64,000 nucleotides of DNA from Bathynomus jamesi (lineage: Eukaryota; Arthropoda; Malacostraca; Isopoda; Cirolanidae). Positions 45,159-55,915 of this stretch are shown one piece after another (position 1 is the first letter of the stretch; every line of letters begins with the position of its first letter). Position numbers and translations under genes: made by a program. The stretch is taken from the NCBI GenBank assembly GCA_023014485.1, contig JAJOZX010008798.1:62001-126000 (forward strand), in the 5' to 3' direction. The notes beneath the pieces are model-generated. The model worked only from the letters and a program-made list of their open reading frames with translations. It searched no databases and was not told the origin of the DNA.

Positions 45159-45384
45159 CAGTGGCGGCTCGTCGGTAGGCACTGCGGAACTGCAGTACCC
45201 CTAAATTTTGTATTTACAATTGAAATAATCAAGAACAATATAAGGATGAGCTCACTGAATAACTTTTTCAATAACTTTTGAAACTTTTATTCATTGCTCA
45301 ATGCTCATCCTTTTATTTCAGTAATTATTTCAACCCATTCTTAGAGACAGCACCCCTAGAATTTTTAGTCACGAGCCGCCACTG
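45159..45384. mobile_element. hAT MITE
   Basis: The inverted ends are CAGTGGCGGCTCGT and ACGAGCCGCCACTG. The flanks TGGCAGGT and TGACAGGC agree at six of eight. An inner inverted pair ATAAGGATGAGC / GCTCATCCTTTTAT is present. Confidence 0.8.
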
Positions 45385-45500
45385 TGACAGGCAGGTAATA
45401 GTAGTAATAAAAATAATAACAGTAAAGACAAGGTAAAAATGTACAAAAGTAATGTTTGATTATTTTACACAATTTTAAATAAAATGATCGGTTATATATA

Positions 45501-45783
45501 CAGGGTGGCGTAAAAGTCGCGCATCATAAAAATTTTCAGTATTGTAATATTTTTTTTTCTTTTAGGTAGGGGATGGCTGCGAAATTAACGATAGACGAGA
45601 GGGTACAGAATTTAAAATTTGTACCGATTCATCGTTTTGTAGTACCTGGTATTCCATGCATTAAAACCAAGCTCGTCTTCTCGCCCATTGTTAATTTCGC
45701 AGCCATCCACTACCTAAAAGAAAAATAATATATTATAATCAAACCTGAAAATTCCTATGATGCGCGACTTTTGCACCACCCTG
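45501..45783. mobile_element. fold-back mariner-like element, 283 bp
   Basis: The ends are CAGGGTGGCGTAAAAGTCGC and the inverse of a CAGGGTGGTGCAAAAGTCGC-like end. The arms of about 110 bp both contain the same transposase start: ATG at 45573 (MAAKLTIDE) at the left and its antisense copy GCGAAATTAAC / GTTAATTTCGC at the right. A TTTTTTTTCTTTTAG acceptor-like tract precedes the ATG. Only 5' ends remain. Confidence 0.85.
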
Positions 45784-46498
45784 GATATTAGAAAATAAAT
45801 GGTGCTCAATGAAAAAAATAATAGATTACGTAATAGTGTTTAATGAAATTAACATATTTAGATAGTTAATTATAAAATGGGAACTTAATTACTATGGTAA
45901 AAATGGTGGTAGTAAATTTGTACATCAGTAGTAGGTAATGAAGTACTTCCTCAGCGATTTACGAAATACATTTAGTGATGAAACCTGTCTGATATGCGTG
46001 GAAATTGCATTCCACACATCTTTTCCTTTGAAAAGTGTGTATTTTCCGCAGTTTCCATTGTTTTGTTCGGTTTGTGTATAAAGTCTCTGGGAGTCTAGTG
46101 TTATAATTATGATGAATTTGAATGGGGGGTGATTGCTCTTTGAATAGGTGATGTATGTTGACTTTTATTGATAACTTTGAACATATTGACATCAACAGTG
46201 AATTTGTATAATATTTGGCGCTTTAAACACTGACTCTGATTTAAAAACATTCAAAATAACAGGATAAGATAAGAGCAAGGCACTAAAACTGTGGTAGCTT
46301 TTCCACGTGAATTGTATGCCTCCTCCTCCAATATTCTCTGCATCAGTCATATAATTTTTGTTTTTCTTTATGAACTGTATTTACTGTCTCGATCGATCTT
46401 GTTAATTTCAGTGTTCCTGAGTATGTCATTAGACGAAAGCGCTTGAGCACTGTTTCGTGTTTTAGTTTTCCTTCGTGGTTATTTCATTATACTGTGTA
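45784..46498. other. intergenic, unrecognised
   Basis: No supported feature. A 78-residue minus-strand frame at 45959-46195 has no recognisable motif. Confidence 0.45.
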
Positions 46499-46714
46499 AC
46501 TAGGATTCCATGAAATCTCTAAAATGTTCAGGGATTGCATGATATTTTCGAGTTTTAACGAAAATATCACGATTTAACCTAACCAATCGTCAAGGGCGTA
46601 TGGTTGACCTAACCGGGCATTCAATAATTTTCCTGTATAGGTTTAACGAAAATATTATGACTTAACCGTACATGGAATCCCTGAACATTTTAGGGATTTC
46701 ATGAAAGTCCTAGT
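46499..46714. mobile_element. palindromic MITE with AACCTAACC core
   Basis: The outer arms ACTAGGATTCCATGAAATC and GATTTCATGAAAGTCCTAGT are near inverts. Inside are two copies of TTTAACGAAAATAT and CCTAACCAATCGTCAAGGGC. It shares its core with 15.0, 15.6 and 49.6 kb. Confidence 0.75.
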
Positions 46715-46775
46715 TCCACAGATTCCCTGTATATATAATATATATATATATAATATTATATATATATATTATACA

Positions 46776-47916
46776 CAGGGAGGGGCCAAGGGCAAATGGC
46801 CGTAAAAGCGCCCCTCCCATAGAAGAAGAAAGAGTCAAAATCAAGGTCTGGGGTTGTCGAGAAGCCTAGACAATGCGTTTGAAAAATGGGAGGTCATAGA
46901 CAGGAGGAAAGATGGAGTGAGGAAGATTGTTTCAGAGTTGACCGGTTGAGTGGATGAAAGACTGAAAATACCGATTAACCCTTACATTGGATAGTTGGAC
47001 AAAAAAGGACTGAGAAAGTGTAGAAAGTCTGGTAGTGCGTGCTCTCCTTAAAGGAGGAAGCATGCAGTTAGAGAGTTCAGAAGAGCAATGTCCGTTATGA
47101 TAACGATAGTAAAGAGAGAGAGAAGCAACATTGCGGCGAAGAGAGAGAGAGATTGAAGACAGTCAGTAAGAGGAATTGATGAGACTAAAAGCTTTTGATT
47201 CCACCCGGTCAAGTACGGCTGTGTGGGTGAACCACCCCACACATAAGAAGCATACTCCATACAGGGGCGAACAAGACCCCTGTACAGAGACAGCAAATGA
47301 GTGGGAATGAAGAAACTACGGAGGCGGTGCAGCACACCTAACCTCTTAGAAGCTGTTTTAGAAAGAGACTGTATGTGATCTTTCCAGGAAAGATCACGAG
47401 AAAAGGAAACGCCAAGAATGTGAAGAGAAAAGGAAGGATTGAGTTGTGTGTTGTTGAAGGTAAGGGAATAGTCGTGTGGAAGATTGTGACGAGTAGACAG
47501 ATGGAGGAACTGAGTTTTTGAGGCATTAAAAGCCACAAGGTTTTCTCTGCCCCAATCAGATATAGCAGGAAGATCAGAAGTCAGGTGTCCCATAACCGTC
47601 CTACGCGAATCATGAATCGACTGCTGTGAGGGACACTTTGGGAAGCGGGTGGAGAAGTGAATAGTGGAGTCATCGGCATAGGAGTGAATAGGACAGGAAG
47701 CGCGAATTAAAAGATCATTAATAAATAAAAGGAAAAGAGTGGGTGACAGGACAGAACCCTGAGGAACACCACTGTTAATAGCTTTCGGAGAAGAACAGTG
47801 GCCATCTACAACTGCAGCTATAGATCGGCCAGAAAGGAAATTAGAGATGAAGGCACAGCGAGAAGGATAGAAACCGAAGGAGGGCAGTTTCGAAATTAAA
47901 GATTTGTGCCAGACTA
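46776..47916 (-). mobile_element. Jockey-like LINE, 5' truncated, copy 2
   Basis: Its 3' end (left) has AAGGGCAAATGGCCGTAAAAG and GGGAGGTCATAGACAGGAGG, shared with the copy at 43841. Truncation at 47916 falls at a (TA)n array (47917-47965). The endonuclease and first polymerase motifs are absent. Confidence 0.9.
47048..47916 (-). CDS. LINE reverse-transcriptase C-terminal part
   Basis: This minus-strand frame is open for about 290 codons of LINE sequence. An upstream YIYIYI run is only translated (TA)n. Visible are GFYPSRCAFISNFLSGRS, motif B SGVPQGSVLSPTLF, INDLL, motif C HSYADDST with both catalytic Asps, FNASKTQFL, LHILGVSFSRDLSW and KRLGVLHRLRSFF. The frame ends with LNSLTACFLL near 47048. 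It lacks motif A, so no active polymerase results. Openness over this length suggests a young insertion. Confidence 0.8.
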
Positions 47917-47926
47917 TATATATATA

Positions 47927-47958
<32 letters not shown>

Positions 47959-47965
47959 TATACAA
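47917..47965. repeat. (TA)n microsatellite
   Basis: A TA run at the truncated 5' end of the LINE. Confidence 0.9.
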
Positions 47966-48091
47966 GCATCATAACTTTATATTAGTTTTCGATTACTGTA
48001 GTAATATACTGACTTTTTGTAATTTGACTTTTAACTGGGTAGGCGGCGCAGGCCCCGCTTACCCTGACCACGCCAGTGATATATATATATA

Positions 48092-48853
48092 CAGGGTGGG
48101 CCTTAAGTTTCCATACATAGGAAAATTAAACGTTTGTTTTTATGTTTCAGATACCCTAAGAATGTGCGTTTGACGAAAGAGCAACGAATTGAAATCATAC
48201 TGATGGCTGGGTCGGGAAGCAGTCGCATGATTGCAATGAACTTTAACAGACAACATGGAACGAACATCACACACTGGCTGAGTCCGACGAAGATGCAAGT
48301 GCCGGTAAAGTGATGGTGTGGGCCGGGATATGGGGTGACAGAATTATTGGACCAATTTTTGTCAGTGGAAATCTTAATGCCGAAAGGTATCTTAACATGT
48401 TGCAAGAAGAGATTTTCCCATCCCTGCTAAACGAGGAAGGTAACTTCCCAGTTTACTTCCAGCAAGATGGAGCTCCACCTCATTATGGTCTTCACGTGCG
48501 TCGGTATTTGGATCAGCAGCAGTTTCCGGATGCTTGGATTGGTCGGCGTGGTCCTGTGGAGTGGCCTCCAGATCCCCAGATCTCACCCCCCTTGATTTCT
48601 ATCTTTGGGGGCACTTGAAGGCCATGGTGTATCAGGAAAAGATACGAGACATAAATCATCTAAAGGAACCTATCACCAACGCCATTACAAGCATAACGTC
48701 AACTGTGCTAATGCGTGTTCATCAACAGTGGGGAACACGTATTGAAATGTGTTTTCAAAACAATGGCAACCATGTAGAGCATATTATATAAATAAAAATG
48801 GTTGTCCATAAAAAAATGTTTATTTTTCCTATGTATGGAAATTTACGGCCCAC

Positions 48854-48856
<3 letters not shown>
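48092..48856 (+). mobile_element. IS630-type transposon, internally deleted
   Basis: The ends CAGGGTGGGCCTTAAGTTTC and GAAATTTACGGCCCACCTG are inverted, and the similarity continues with CATACATAGGAAAA for about 33 bp. TA flanks lie in (TA)n. At 765 bp it is some 500 bp short because the N-terminal middle is deleted near 48275-48300. Confidence 0.9.
48151..48791 (+). pseudogene. IS630-type transposase, deleted
   Basis: The frame opens directly after an acceptor-like TATGTTTCAG (48141-48150): YPKNVRLTKEQRIEIILMAG, with no ATG before the Met of ILM. After FNRQHGTNITH a deletion removes the second helix-turn-helix and the first catalytic Asp. Then MVWAGIWGDRIIGPIF, FQQDGAPPHYGLHVRRYLDQ (second Asp) and IGRRGPVEWPP follow. 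A small deletion shifts the frame. The C-terminal frame 48534-48791 has SPDLTPLDFYLWGHLK (third Asp) and ends NNGNHVEHII. Confidence 0.9.

Positions 48857-48928
<72 letters not shown>
48857..48928. repeat. (TA)n microsatellite
   Basis: A TA run directly right of the transposon. Confidence 0.95.
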
Positions 48929-48931
<3 letters not shown>

Positions 48932-48935
48932 TTTA

Positions 48936-49069
48936 ACTGCAAACAACACACAGTATAATTAATGTAAAGAACGACGCTTGTGTAGCAGAGCGTCCTGGGT
49001 TCGATTCCTGGGAGGTGCCTCATTTTTCATTTGCTTGTTCTCACCCCCCATCTTGTGCGGACAAATCGT

Positions 49070-49075
<6 letters not shown>
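48936..49075. mobile_element. Val-like SINE, rearranged
   Basis: An antisense tail (ACTGCAAACA to AAAGAACGACGC, 48941-48975) is joined to a sense B-box part (CTGGGTTCGATTCCTGGGAG at 48996) and tail CTCATTTTTCATTTGCTTGT. A further antisense tail piece lies at 49142-49178. Confidence 0.65.

Positions 49076-49139
<64 letters not shown>
49076..49139. repeat. (TA)n microsatellite
   Basis: A TA run between two SINE tail pieces. Confidence 0.95.
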
Positions 49140-49141
<2 letters not shown>

Positions 49142-49212
49142 TAAACTGCAAACACGCAGTATAATTAACGTAAAGACTATATATATTTGGGGAACAGCTT
49201 TTCCTCTAAACA

Positions 49213-49434
49213 TGTTTGGTTGAACAATTGACCGTAGTTTTTATTTATTAATTTATTATTATTTTAGAACAAATAACCTTTAGAATTCGAGAGAAATTGA
49301 TGAACAGACAGTTATCAATTTGAATGAAGAAATATAAAGACTAAATGAAGAGCGTGATGCACTGAAAATCAACTATTGAGAAAACTAATAATAAATTAAT
49401 AAATAAAAACTACGGTCGATTGTTCAACCAAACA
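49213..49434. repeat. palindrome with a coding-like loop
   Basis: Arms of about 52 bp, TGTTTGGTTGAACAATTGAC and its inverse with few mismatches, flank about 115 bases. The loop reads IDEQTVINLNEEI and RLNEERDALKINY in one frame with stops between, a heptad-like coiled-coil pattern of unknown origin. Confidence 0.7.
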
Positions 49435-49436
49435 TA

Positions 49437-49441
49437 TATAT

Positions 49442-49510
<69 letters not shown>
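49437..49510. repeat. (TA)n microsatellite
   Basis: A TA run before the TACTAGC repeat. Confidence 0.95.
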
Positions 49511-49512
<2 letters not shown>

Positions 49513-49884
49513 TAGCAGGTTACCCGGCGTTGCCCGGGTAACCTAAAACCCGCCCTTCGTGCGGGTTCTAAAATATCCCAGCTGAAGGTCGAATATTTTC
49601 TCTTTAACCAAACTATTACGACTTAACCTAACCAATCGTCAAGGCGACAATTAACCTAAAAAATAAATTAAAAAAATTAAAAAAAATTTATTTATTTATT
49701 TAGGTTAATTGTACGGCATCGACGATTGGTTAGGTTAAGTCGTGCTATTTTTTCGTTAAATTTTAAATAAATAAATAAATAAATAAATAGCACCATTAGA
49801 TTCCTTGTAAAAAACTGGTTATTATGAAGTTATTTTAAAATTTGTAAGTTCAACCGTTTGGTTTTCTATAGCGAACAACTAAAC

Positions 49885-52394
49885 CAGGGGTGGGGAACCT
49901 TTTTTCATTGGAAGGCCGCATTTCATTTAACCAAGACCCTATCAGGCCGCATGCTGAGAATTTAACATATACAGTACAACAAAATGTCATATTTTAGTCT
50001 ACAATCTACATATTTATTAATTTTAAATCAAACTTGATAATACGTGAGGGCTTTTATAATAAATAAAAATTCAGCAAGTGCACATTTATTTTTGGGGGGG
50101 AATAATAATTAACAATATAACTAATATTAAGTGAAAAATGATATTAAGTGAAAAATGATATTAAGTGAACTGATGTTAATATTAAGTGAAAAAGTGATAA
50201 ACCATTTAATGACTTTTTTGTGACTGCTTATTGCGGGACAGGAGTCGTACATTTGGTTCCAATATCGTTCACCGTAATTTTAGTTGGTCCTCCAGGTGAA
50301 TATTCGTCATCTGAGATCTCAAGCGCGTTTTGATTTGAGTCCCATGAAAACGTTCATTCACAACAGTAGGTTGTGCCGAAAGAAGGCAACATTCGACGAG
50401 CATGTTGGCGCAGACGTGGGTATTCAACGCCATTTTTCCATATTCAACAGGATCATTCTCAGTATCAAATAGAGACTTAAAGATATTATCTTCTAATAGC
50501 TCAATCAACTCCATCTGTAAATCTTCAGGTGCTTTGGAGACACCAACCAGGTGTGGTTGGAAAGCTAGTTTCAGTGTGGTCATGTTTCCAAAATCTTCAA
50601 ATCTTTCATCGTATTCTTCAATTAGGGAGTCTAGGACAGCTGTGTATTCTTTTACATCGCATTCCCTTAATGATTTGCTTGTATCTTCTTCATCAATTAC
50701 ATTTGCCAGTTCAGGGAAGTGTTCAGCTGAAGTTCCGATCGGGTAAGGATAGTTTTGGAACAGCGCAGCTTCCTCCGAAAAGCCTGGATTTTTGCCACAT
50801 TTCATATATGGATTTAGTTTTACCTTGCAAAGAAATATCAGGTAATTTTGCTTGACATTACGTCACACAAAAATGCAGCATTTCTGCAGAAATCCTTTTT
50901 TGACAATTCACATGGTTCATTGAGTTCCTCAAAAAATCTTGTGATTTGTTTTCGCAAAGACAAAAGTTTTTCAAAGACTTGCCTTGTGACAACCAGCGCA
51001 CTTTAGAATGATACGGAAGATCCACACTGAATGTTTCATCATCAAGCATAAGCATATTGCGAGATGTCGTGATGCATTTGTTCTAATGTAGTTCACAATA
51101 CGTATAACTTTACTTAATATGTCACTTAAAACAGTAGATTTGGCACAGAGATTCTGTTGATGCCAAACAGTGAAAGGAAATCAAGCTATCTGGATTTGGC
51201 AGCTCTTTTTGCAGTAGCGCAACAAATCCTGCACATTTTCCTCTCATGGAAAAGTGCACCATCTGTGCATACACTTACTAATTACATAAATTCAGTTTCG
51301 CTTCACGGCATTTTCTTTGAAGAGAGACAAGACGTCAATTCCACGTGTCTTCCCCGTAAGGTACCCAAAGCCAGTAACTTCCTCGTAGCATTAAAAATCT
51401 GCAGTTATAACACGAATAAAAAATGACGCTTGCGCTGAGTCAGTAATATCAGTGGACTCATCCAAGGTAATCGAATAATAAGTATTTTCGCTTTGGCATA
51501 TTGTATGAAGGTTCAGTTACATTGAGGGCTAATCATGTTGCCGATCAGTTATGGTCCTTCTTGAAAGAGGTAGTTGTTTGTATTTGTTAACCTTGTCTGA
51601 ATCTAAAGGGGCTACAACTTCAACAATGCATTCTTTATGATTCCACATCATTATATGGCTTACCTCTTTTTCCAAGTATATATGCTACTTTATAAGTTGC
51701 TTCAGTGATTTCAGTCCTTAGGCCTGACATCGTTTTAAATACTTGCTGTGTTGCTGCTTTTGAAGTTTCATCTTCGTAAGCGCAAACTTTCGAGGTTCTT
51801 CTTCCAACATAGCATACTTGTGGTATTATGAGTTGCATAATGCTGATATGCATTGTGTTTCTTCACTGTTGCAATTATGGCGTTGCAGAGCAAACACATC
51901 ATTTTATCTTTCTCAGTAACTATGAAATACTGCAATTCCCATTCTTCATGGAATACTCTGTTCTCTCCTTTAATTTTCTTTTCACAGTTTTTGACATGAT
52001 TGGGGTACAGAAGATTTTTAAATAAAAATGGTACACGAATTGATCCAAGATTTACAGTTTTAAAGGAAACAAGCGTGCGTGTCACTATCGGAGAATCGTC
52101 AGTAACTGTCATCCAGTCAGCCAGCGAGTTGATCGTTGATAGGTAAGGGCGTAAGCCGTAAGGCAACTCTGCCAGTTTCAACTGGCAACGTTTGCCATAT
52201 TTCCTATTGTTCAAGCCATAAAGAGGCTTGTATGTGTAAGAAGTAGTGAAGCTGAAACCATGATCTAATGAAATAGCCTAAAGCCCTAAAGGGGTATCAG
52301 TTGCTGTCCATTATCGTACGGTATGAATTCTGAATGTCAAATAGGCAGAAGGCCGCAACTAGTACCCCAAAAGGCCGCAGGTTCCCCACCCCTG
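49885..52394 (-). mobile_element. hAT transposon, full span
   Basis: The ends are CAGGGGTGGGGAACCT and AGGTTCCCCACCCCTG. Perfect duplications AACTAAAC lie at 49877-49884 and 52395-52402. It is 2510 bp with AAGGCCGCA words near both ends and one broken transposase on the minus strand. The MITE at 10634 shares these ends. Confidence 0.95.
50269..52214 (-). pseudogene. hAT transposase (BED-finger type), broken
   Basis: The N-terminal frame (52214-51768) has a BED-like finger: CLLCNAIIATVKKHNAYQHY after FHEEWELQYFIV. Then come QVFKTMSGLRTEITEATYKV and SITLDESTDITDSAQASFF (about 51470-51420, catalytic Asp region), FGYLTGKTRGIDVLSLF and LPYHSKVRWLSQGKSL (about 51010). The C-terminal frame (50805-50269) has a SAQPTVVNERFHGTQIKTRL block, the dimerisation region. 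These words resemble the GTF2IRD2/ZBED-related hAT group. Several frame breaks and stops make it non-functional. Confidence 0.85.
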
Positions 52395-52431
52395 AACTAA
52401 ACAAATAAACAAACTTCCTTTTATATATATA

Positions 52432-52456
52432 AGATATATATATATATATATATATA
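52432..52456. repeat. (TA)n microsatellite
   Basis: A TA run. A second lies at about 52639-52675. Confidence 0.9.
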
Positions 52457-52497
52457 TGGGATGAATTTCACAATTAAACACGTGAAATGAATGAATG

Positions 52498-52636
52498 TTG
52501 CAAACCAACAAGGAAAAAGAAAAACGATTCCAAGGCCTTTCATGTATTCAGAGCTACACCGCGTCCCTGACGAGGTGTAGCTCTGAATACACGAAAGGCC
52601 TTGGAATCGTTTTTCTTTTTCCTTGTGGGTTTGCAG

Positions 52637-52637
<1 letters not shown>
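52498..52637. repeat. long hairpin, about 60-bp arms
   Basis: GAAAAACGATTCCAAGGCCT and its inverse AGGCCTTGGAATCGTTTTTC, with GAGCTACACC / GGTGTAGCTC close to a 13-base loop. Few mismatches are visible. It lies between two TA runs. Confidence 0.9.
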
Positions 52638-52671
<34 letters not shown>

Positions 52672-52678
52672 TATTTAT

Positions 52679-52960
52679 AAGGCGCTCGGTGGTGTAGTGG
52701 TTAGCGTCGTGACTACGAATCCATCGGACCCGGGTTCGAGACCCGACGGCAGCCGTCGCGCAGCAAAACCAGCTGTTCATCCTTCCACACAATAAAGAAA
52801 GTGGTTGGTAGATAAATGGGTACCCTAGGTGGCCTAGTGGTTAAGACGCTGGGCTGCTGATGGGCGTGGTTCGGATTCCACGTTAAACTGTAGGTCTAAG
52901 GTGGAGTGAAAAGCTTGACCTCGTCAGAATGAACAATTCTGGCTGAAGCTAACCAAAGGT
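52679..52960 (+). mobile_element. dimeric tRNA-derived SINE, copy 2
   Basis: The first head (52681-52752) has GTGTAGTGGTTAGCGTCG and GGGTTCGAGACCC. The linker GGTTGGTAGATAAATGGGTA is identical to copy 1. The second head keeps its A box (CTAGTGGTTAAGACGC) but its B box is deleted. The 3' domain GGTTCGGATTCCACG to AAAGCTTGACC is intact. Confidence 0.85.
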
Positions 52961-53172
52961 TATATATATATATATATATACATATAAATACATATAATAT
53001 ATAAATTTCAAATTGGTAAACGCAAAGAACTGTAAAAAGACGTTTGTACTTAATCGGGCCAAAAATTCAATTTATTTCAGTGCAATAGTTCCCCTTCTCA
53101 CTTCATAGAAAACAAGAGCATTCCATTTCTTTAAGATGTAAATACATATATGAAGAAAATTTAACTTATATA

Positions 53173-54474
53173 CGAGGTGTGTTCAAAAAGTTCCCGAACT
53201 GGTTATGCTGCGCGCATCACATGACGCGCATGCACGTCATGTGATGCATGTTGTAGTTGACTCAGTCTGTGTCCAAGACGGTTACCGCTTGTTCATATCG
53301 TGTTTTTTCTCCGATATTTACTGTTTTGTGAAGTCATTTTGCGCGTATGAATAATGGCTACTGTTGAAGAACAACGTGTGTGCATACAATTTTGCGTTCA
53401 GCTGAGCAAGACTGCTTCTGAAACCCATGCCATGCTGAACACAGCAGCAATGACGCCTCAAGTCGGACAACCACTTTTGAGTGGCACGAGCGCTTTAAGG
53501 AAGGCCGAACGTCGACGGAGGACGATGTAAAGGTGGGACGACCTTCCACTTCAAAAACAGATGACACTGTTGCTCGTGTTCGTGAAATGATTCGAGGGAA
53601 CCGTAGACTGACAGTCAGGGAAGTCGCGGGCGAAATGGATATTTCGATAGGATCATGCCACACGGTACTCGGAGAGAATTCGGGAATGCGTCGTGTGTCA
53701 ACCAAATTTGTGCCACGACTCTTGACTGCCGAGCAGAAAGGGGAATGTGTTGTTGTGTCTCAAGACCTCCTTCAACGTGGCAATCTTGATGAAAACGTTC
53801 TCAGAAACATCGTTATGGGCGACGAGACGTCGGTGTACGGGTATGACGTTGAAACAAAACAGCAGTCATCGCAGTGGAAATGTGCGACGACTGCGACGTC
53901 CCCGAGACCGAAAAAAAGCACGGCAAGTCCGATCGAATGTGAAGGCAATGATGGTCGTTTTTTTTGGATTACTACGGACTCGTTCATTACGAATTCGTCC
54001 TTAGAGGTCAAATAGTTGACGAACAATTTTATTTTGAAATACTGAGGCGCGTGCGAGACGCAGTAAGGAGAAAACGGCCTAAAAGTTGGAACGCAGGAAC
54101 GTGGATGTTGCACCTTGACAATGCGCCCGCACACGCACCGTTGTCAATTCAGCAGTATCTGGTGAAGCACAACGTCGTAGTCGTTCCCCAGCCCCCGTAT
54201 TCTCCAGATCTGTCCCCGGCAGACTTTTTTCTTTTCCCAACCTTAAATTTGCATTGAAAGGTCGAAGATTTCAAAGTGTGGAAGAAATTATTCAAAATGC
54301 AACAAACGAACTGAAGGCGGTCGGGAATACGGCCAACCACGAATGCTTTCTAAAGTGGAAACGCCGTTGGGAACGACACAAGGAAACTACTTTGAAGGGG
54401 ACAACATCAATTAGATCGTAAGTGTTACCAGAAAGTTTTTGTAGGATCAGTCCGGGAACGTTTTGAACATCTCG
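53173..54474 (+). mobile_element. mariner element, full span
   Basis: The ends CGAGGTGTGTTCAAAAAGTT and AACGTTTTGAACATCTCG are inverted with mismatches, between TA dinucleotides. The length of 1302 bp is standard for mariner. Inside the left end is a CATCACATGACGCG / CGTCATGTGATG hairpin. Confidence 0.9.
53354..54421 (+). pseudogene. mariner transposase, frameshifted
   Basis: It starts MATVEEQRVCIQF at 53354, with a frame slip near 53455. The frame 53533-54015 holds GRPSTSKTDDTVARVREMIR, RLTVREVAGEMDISIGSCH (helix-turn-helix) and MGDETSVYGYD (first Asp; the usual Trp is Ser). A slip near 53965 leads to LHLDNAPAHAP (second Asp) and YSPDLSPADFFLF (third Asp), spaced 34 residues apart as in DD34D mariners. 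A last slip near 54240 leads to LKGRRFQSVEEII and the stop at 54421. All three catalytic Asps survive. Confidence 0.9.
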
Positions 54475-54540
54475 TATGTGTGTGTGTGTGTATAGTATAT
54501 TTTACTTTGTATTTGAATAAAGTCTGTAAACATATATGTC

Positions 54541-55080
54541 GCGGGTGATTACAAATGATCTTCCCGATTTTAAACATTTATGAAAAAACTAAGAAAGGTA
54601 CAGCAAAAAACAAGATATGCAAATAAAGAAGAAATAAAAAAGTTTTATTTACAAGCTATTGAAATTCAATATGAGCAACTTTTGTGCCTCTGCAGACATC
54701 AAAACGGTATTCTGTTTCCCTCCATACATTTTGTAACATATCATACTGAACTTTTCTAACAGCCTCACGTATCCGTTCCTTCAAATGTTCTAAAGTTGTT
54801 GCCATTGGTAGAACAAAAACTTAATTTTTGACATACCCCCAGAGGAAGAAGTCAAGGGGGGTTAGATCGGGTGAATGACCGGCCAAGGAATGGCTCCCCC
54901 AAGCCCGATCCAACGATCAGGCAATTGCTCATTCGGGAATGTTGTAACCTTAAAAGCAGCTCATATCGAACTTCAATAGCTTGTAAATAAAACTTTTTGA
55001 GTTCTTTATTTGTATATCTTGTTTTTCGCTATAGCTTTGTTAGTTTTTTCACAATGAATGTATAAAGTCGGGAATGTATA
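54541..55080 (-). mobile_element. fold-back IS630-type element, 3'-end type
   Basis: The arms 54560-54676 and 54959-55075 are about 116 bp and inverted (AAGTTTTATTTACAAGCTAT / ATAGCTTGTAAATAAAACTT). The centre, on the minus strand, reads the C-terminal part of a transposase in pieces (GLGEPF, PPLTSSS region with PLGVCQKLSF). Here the 3' end, not the 5' end, is duplicated in reverse. Confidence 0.75.
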
Positions 55081-55736
55081 TATATATATATATATCAGAA
55101 TATTAAATTAGATAAACCTGAATAAAGCGAATGTTAATAACGTAACCTAAGTGTATAGTCAAAATAGACTTGTCATTTATGAACTCAACTCTTGAATATG
55201 TAGAGAAGTAATCAAACTGAGTATTTTCAACAGAACTTAATATGTAGATTCGTAAATAACTAAAATGGAGGTTCTCCGCTTAATTAATTTCCACTAAATT
55301 ACTTTACCGAAGTCATAAAAATAAATTTTTAAAGTAAAAATTAAATGGCGTGCATGAATATCAATGAACGAACAGTTTTATATCGATGAGTGGTGAAAAT
55401 GGGTTCACATTTTTTCGTGTTCATAGGCAAGAAACCTAAAATTGGATGCATTAAATTCCACGCCTTTTTAGTCTATACCAATCAGTTTGGTAGCTTGACA
55501 TAAACACAGTGTGAGAGTCCGTGTAGATAAAATGCTCGTGATACTCCGAAAACGGTAGAATTTCTGTAAATCCACAACCAAAGTTGTTACCGAGTTATAT
55601 TTTCAATGCGAGACAAGGGTTCATTTTGAATTGGGGGTATAACAGGTACCAGGGAGTGGGGTAGTTCTTCTATTCAGCGAATTAAAAGAATTTTGATCTA
55701 TTTAGAGAATACTTAACGAACCTTAAGGCCGGCCAC
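55081..55736. other. AT-rich intergenic, unrecognised
   Basis: No supported feature apart from TA words near 55081. Confidence 0.45.
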
Positions 55737-55841
55737 ACGCAGGAACGTCTCGCGACTCAATGTAAAATGACACGCGACTTGAGTCGTCACGACCTAAGTC
55801 GTCAGTTGTGAGTCTCAAGACGATCCTGCGTGCGGCCGGTC
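55737..55841. mobile_element. PIF/Harbinger-like MITE
   Basis: GGCCGGCCACACGCAGGA at the left and TCCTGCGTGCGGCCGGTC at the right are near inverts. TAA flanks both sides, the 3-bp target usual for PIF/Harbinger. The inside is made of CGCGACTTGAGTCG-like palindromes. Confidence 0.75.
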
Positions 55842-55875
55842 TAATATAACCCAACCTTACTCTTAATCTTATCCA

Positions 55876-55912
<37 letters not shown>
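55876..55912. repeat. (ATA)n microsatellite
   Basis: An AATAAT trinucleotide run. Confidence 0.95.

Positions 55913-55915
<3 letters not shown>

Larger units (their letters stand above)
49511..52425 (+). mobile_element. TACTAGC-type repeat, copy 2, split by hAT
   Basis: It starts TACTAGCAGGTTACCCGGCG with a GGTTACCCGG / CCGGGTAACC hairpin and ends CTTCCTTTTATATATATAAG, as copy 1 ends in TTTTATATAG. It contains an inverted pair of the AACCTAACCAATCGTCAAGG core (49614-49660 and 49700-49750). Without the nested hAT (49885-52394) it is about 400 bp. Confidence 0.6.

Noticed and set aside
53173..54474. A host SETMAR-like gene
   Set aside because: Only the mariner transposase is present, with its own inverted ends and no SET domain.
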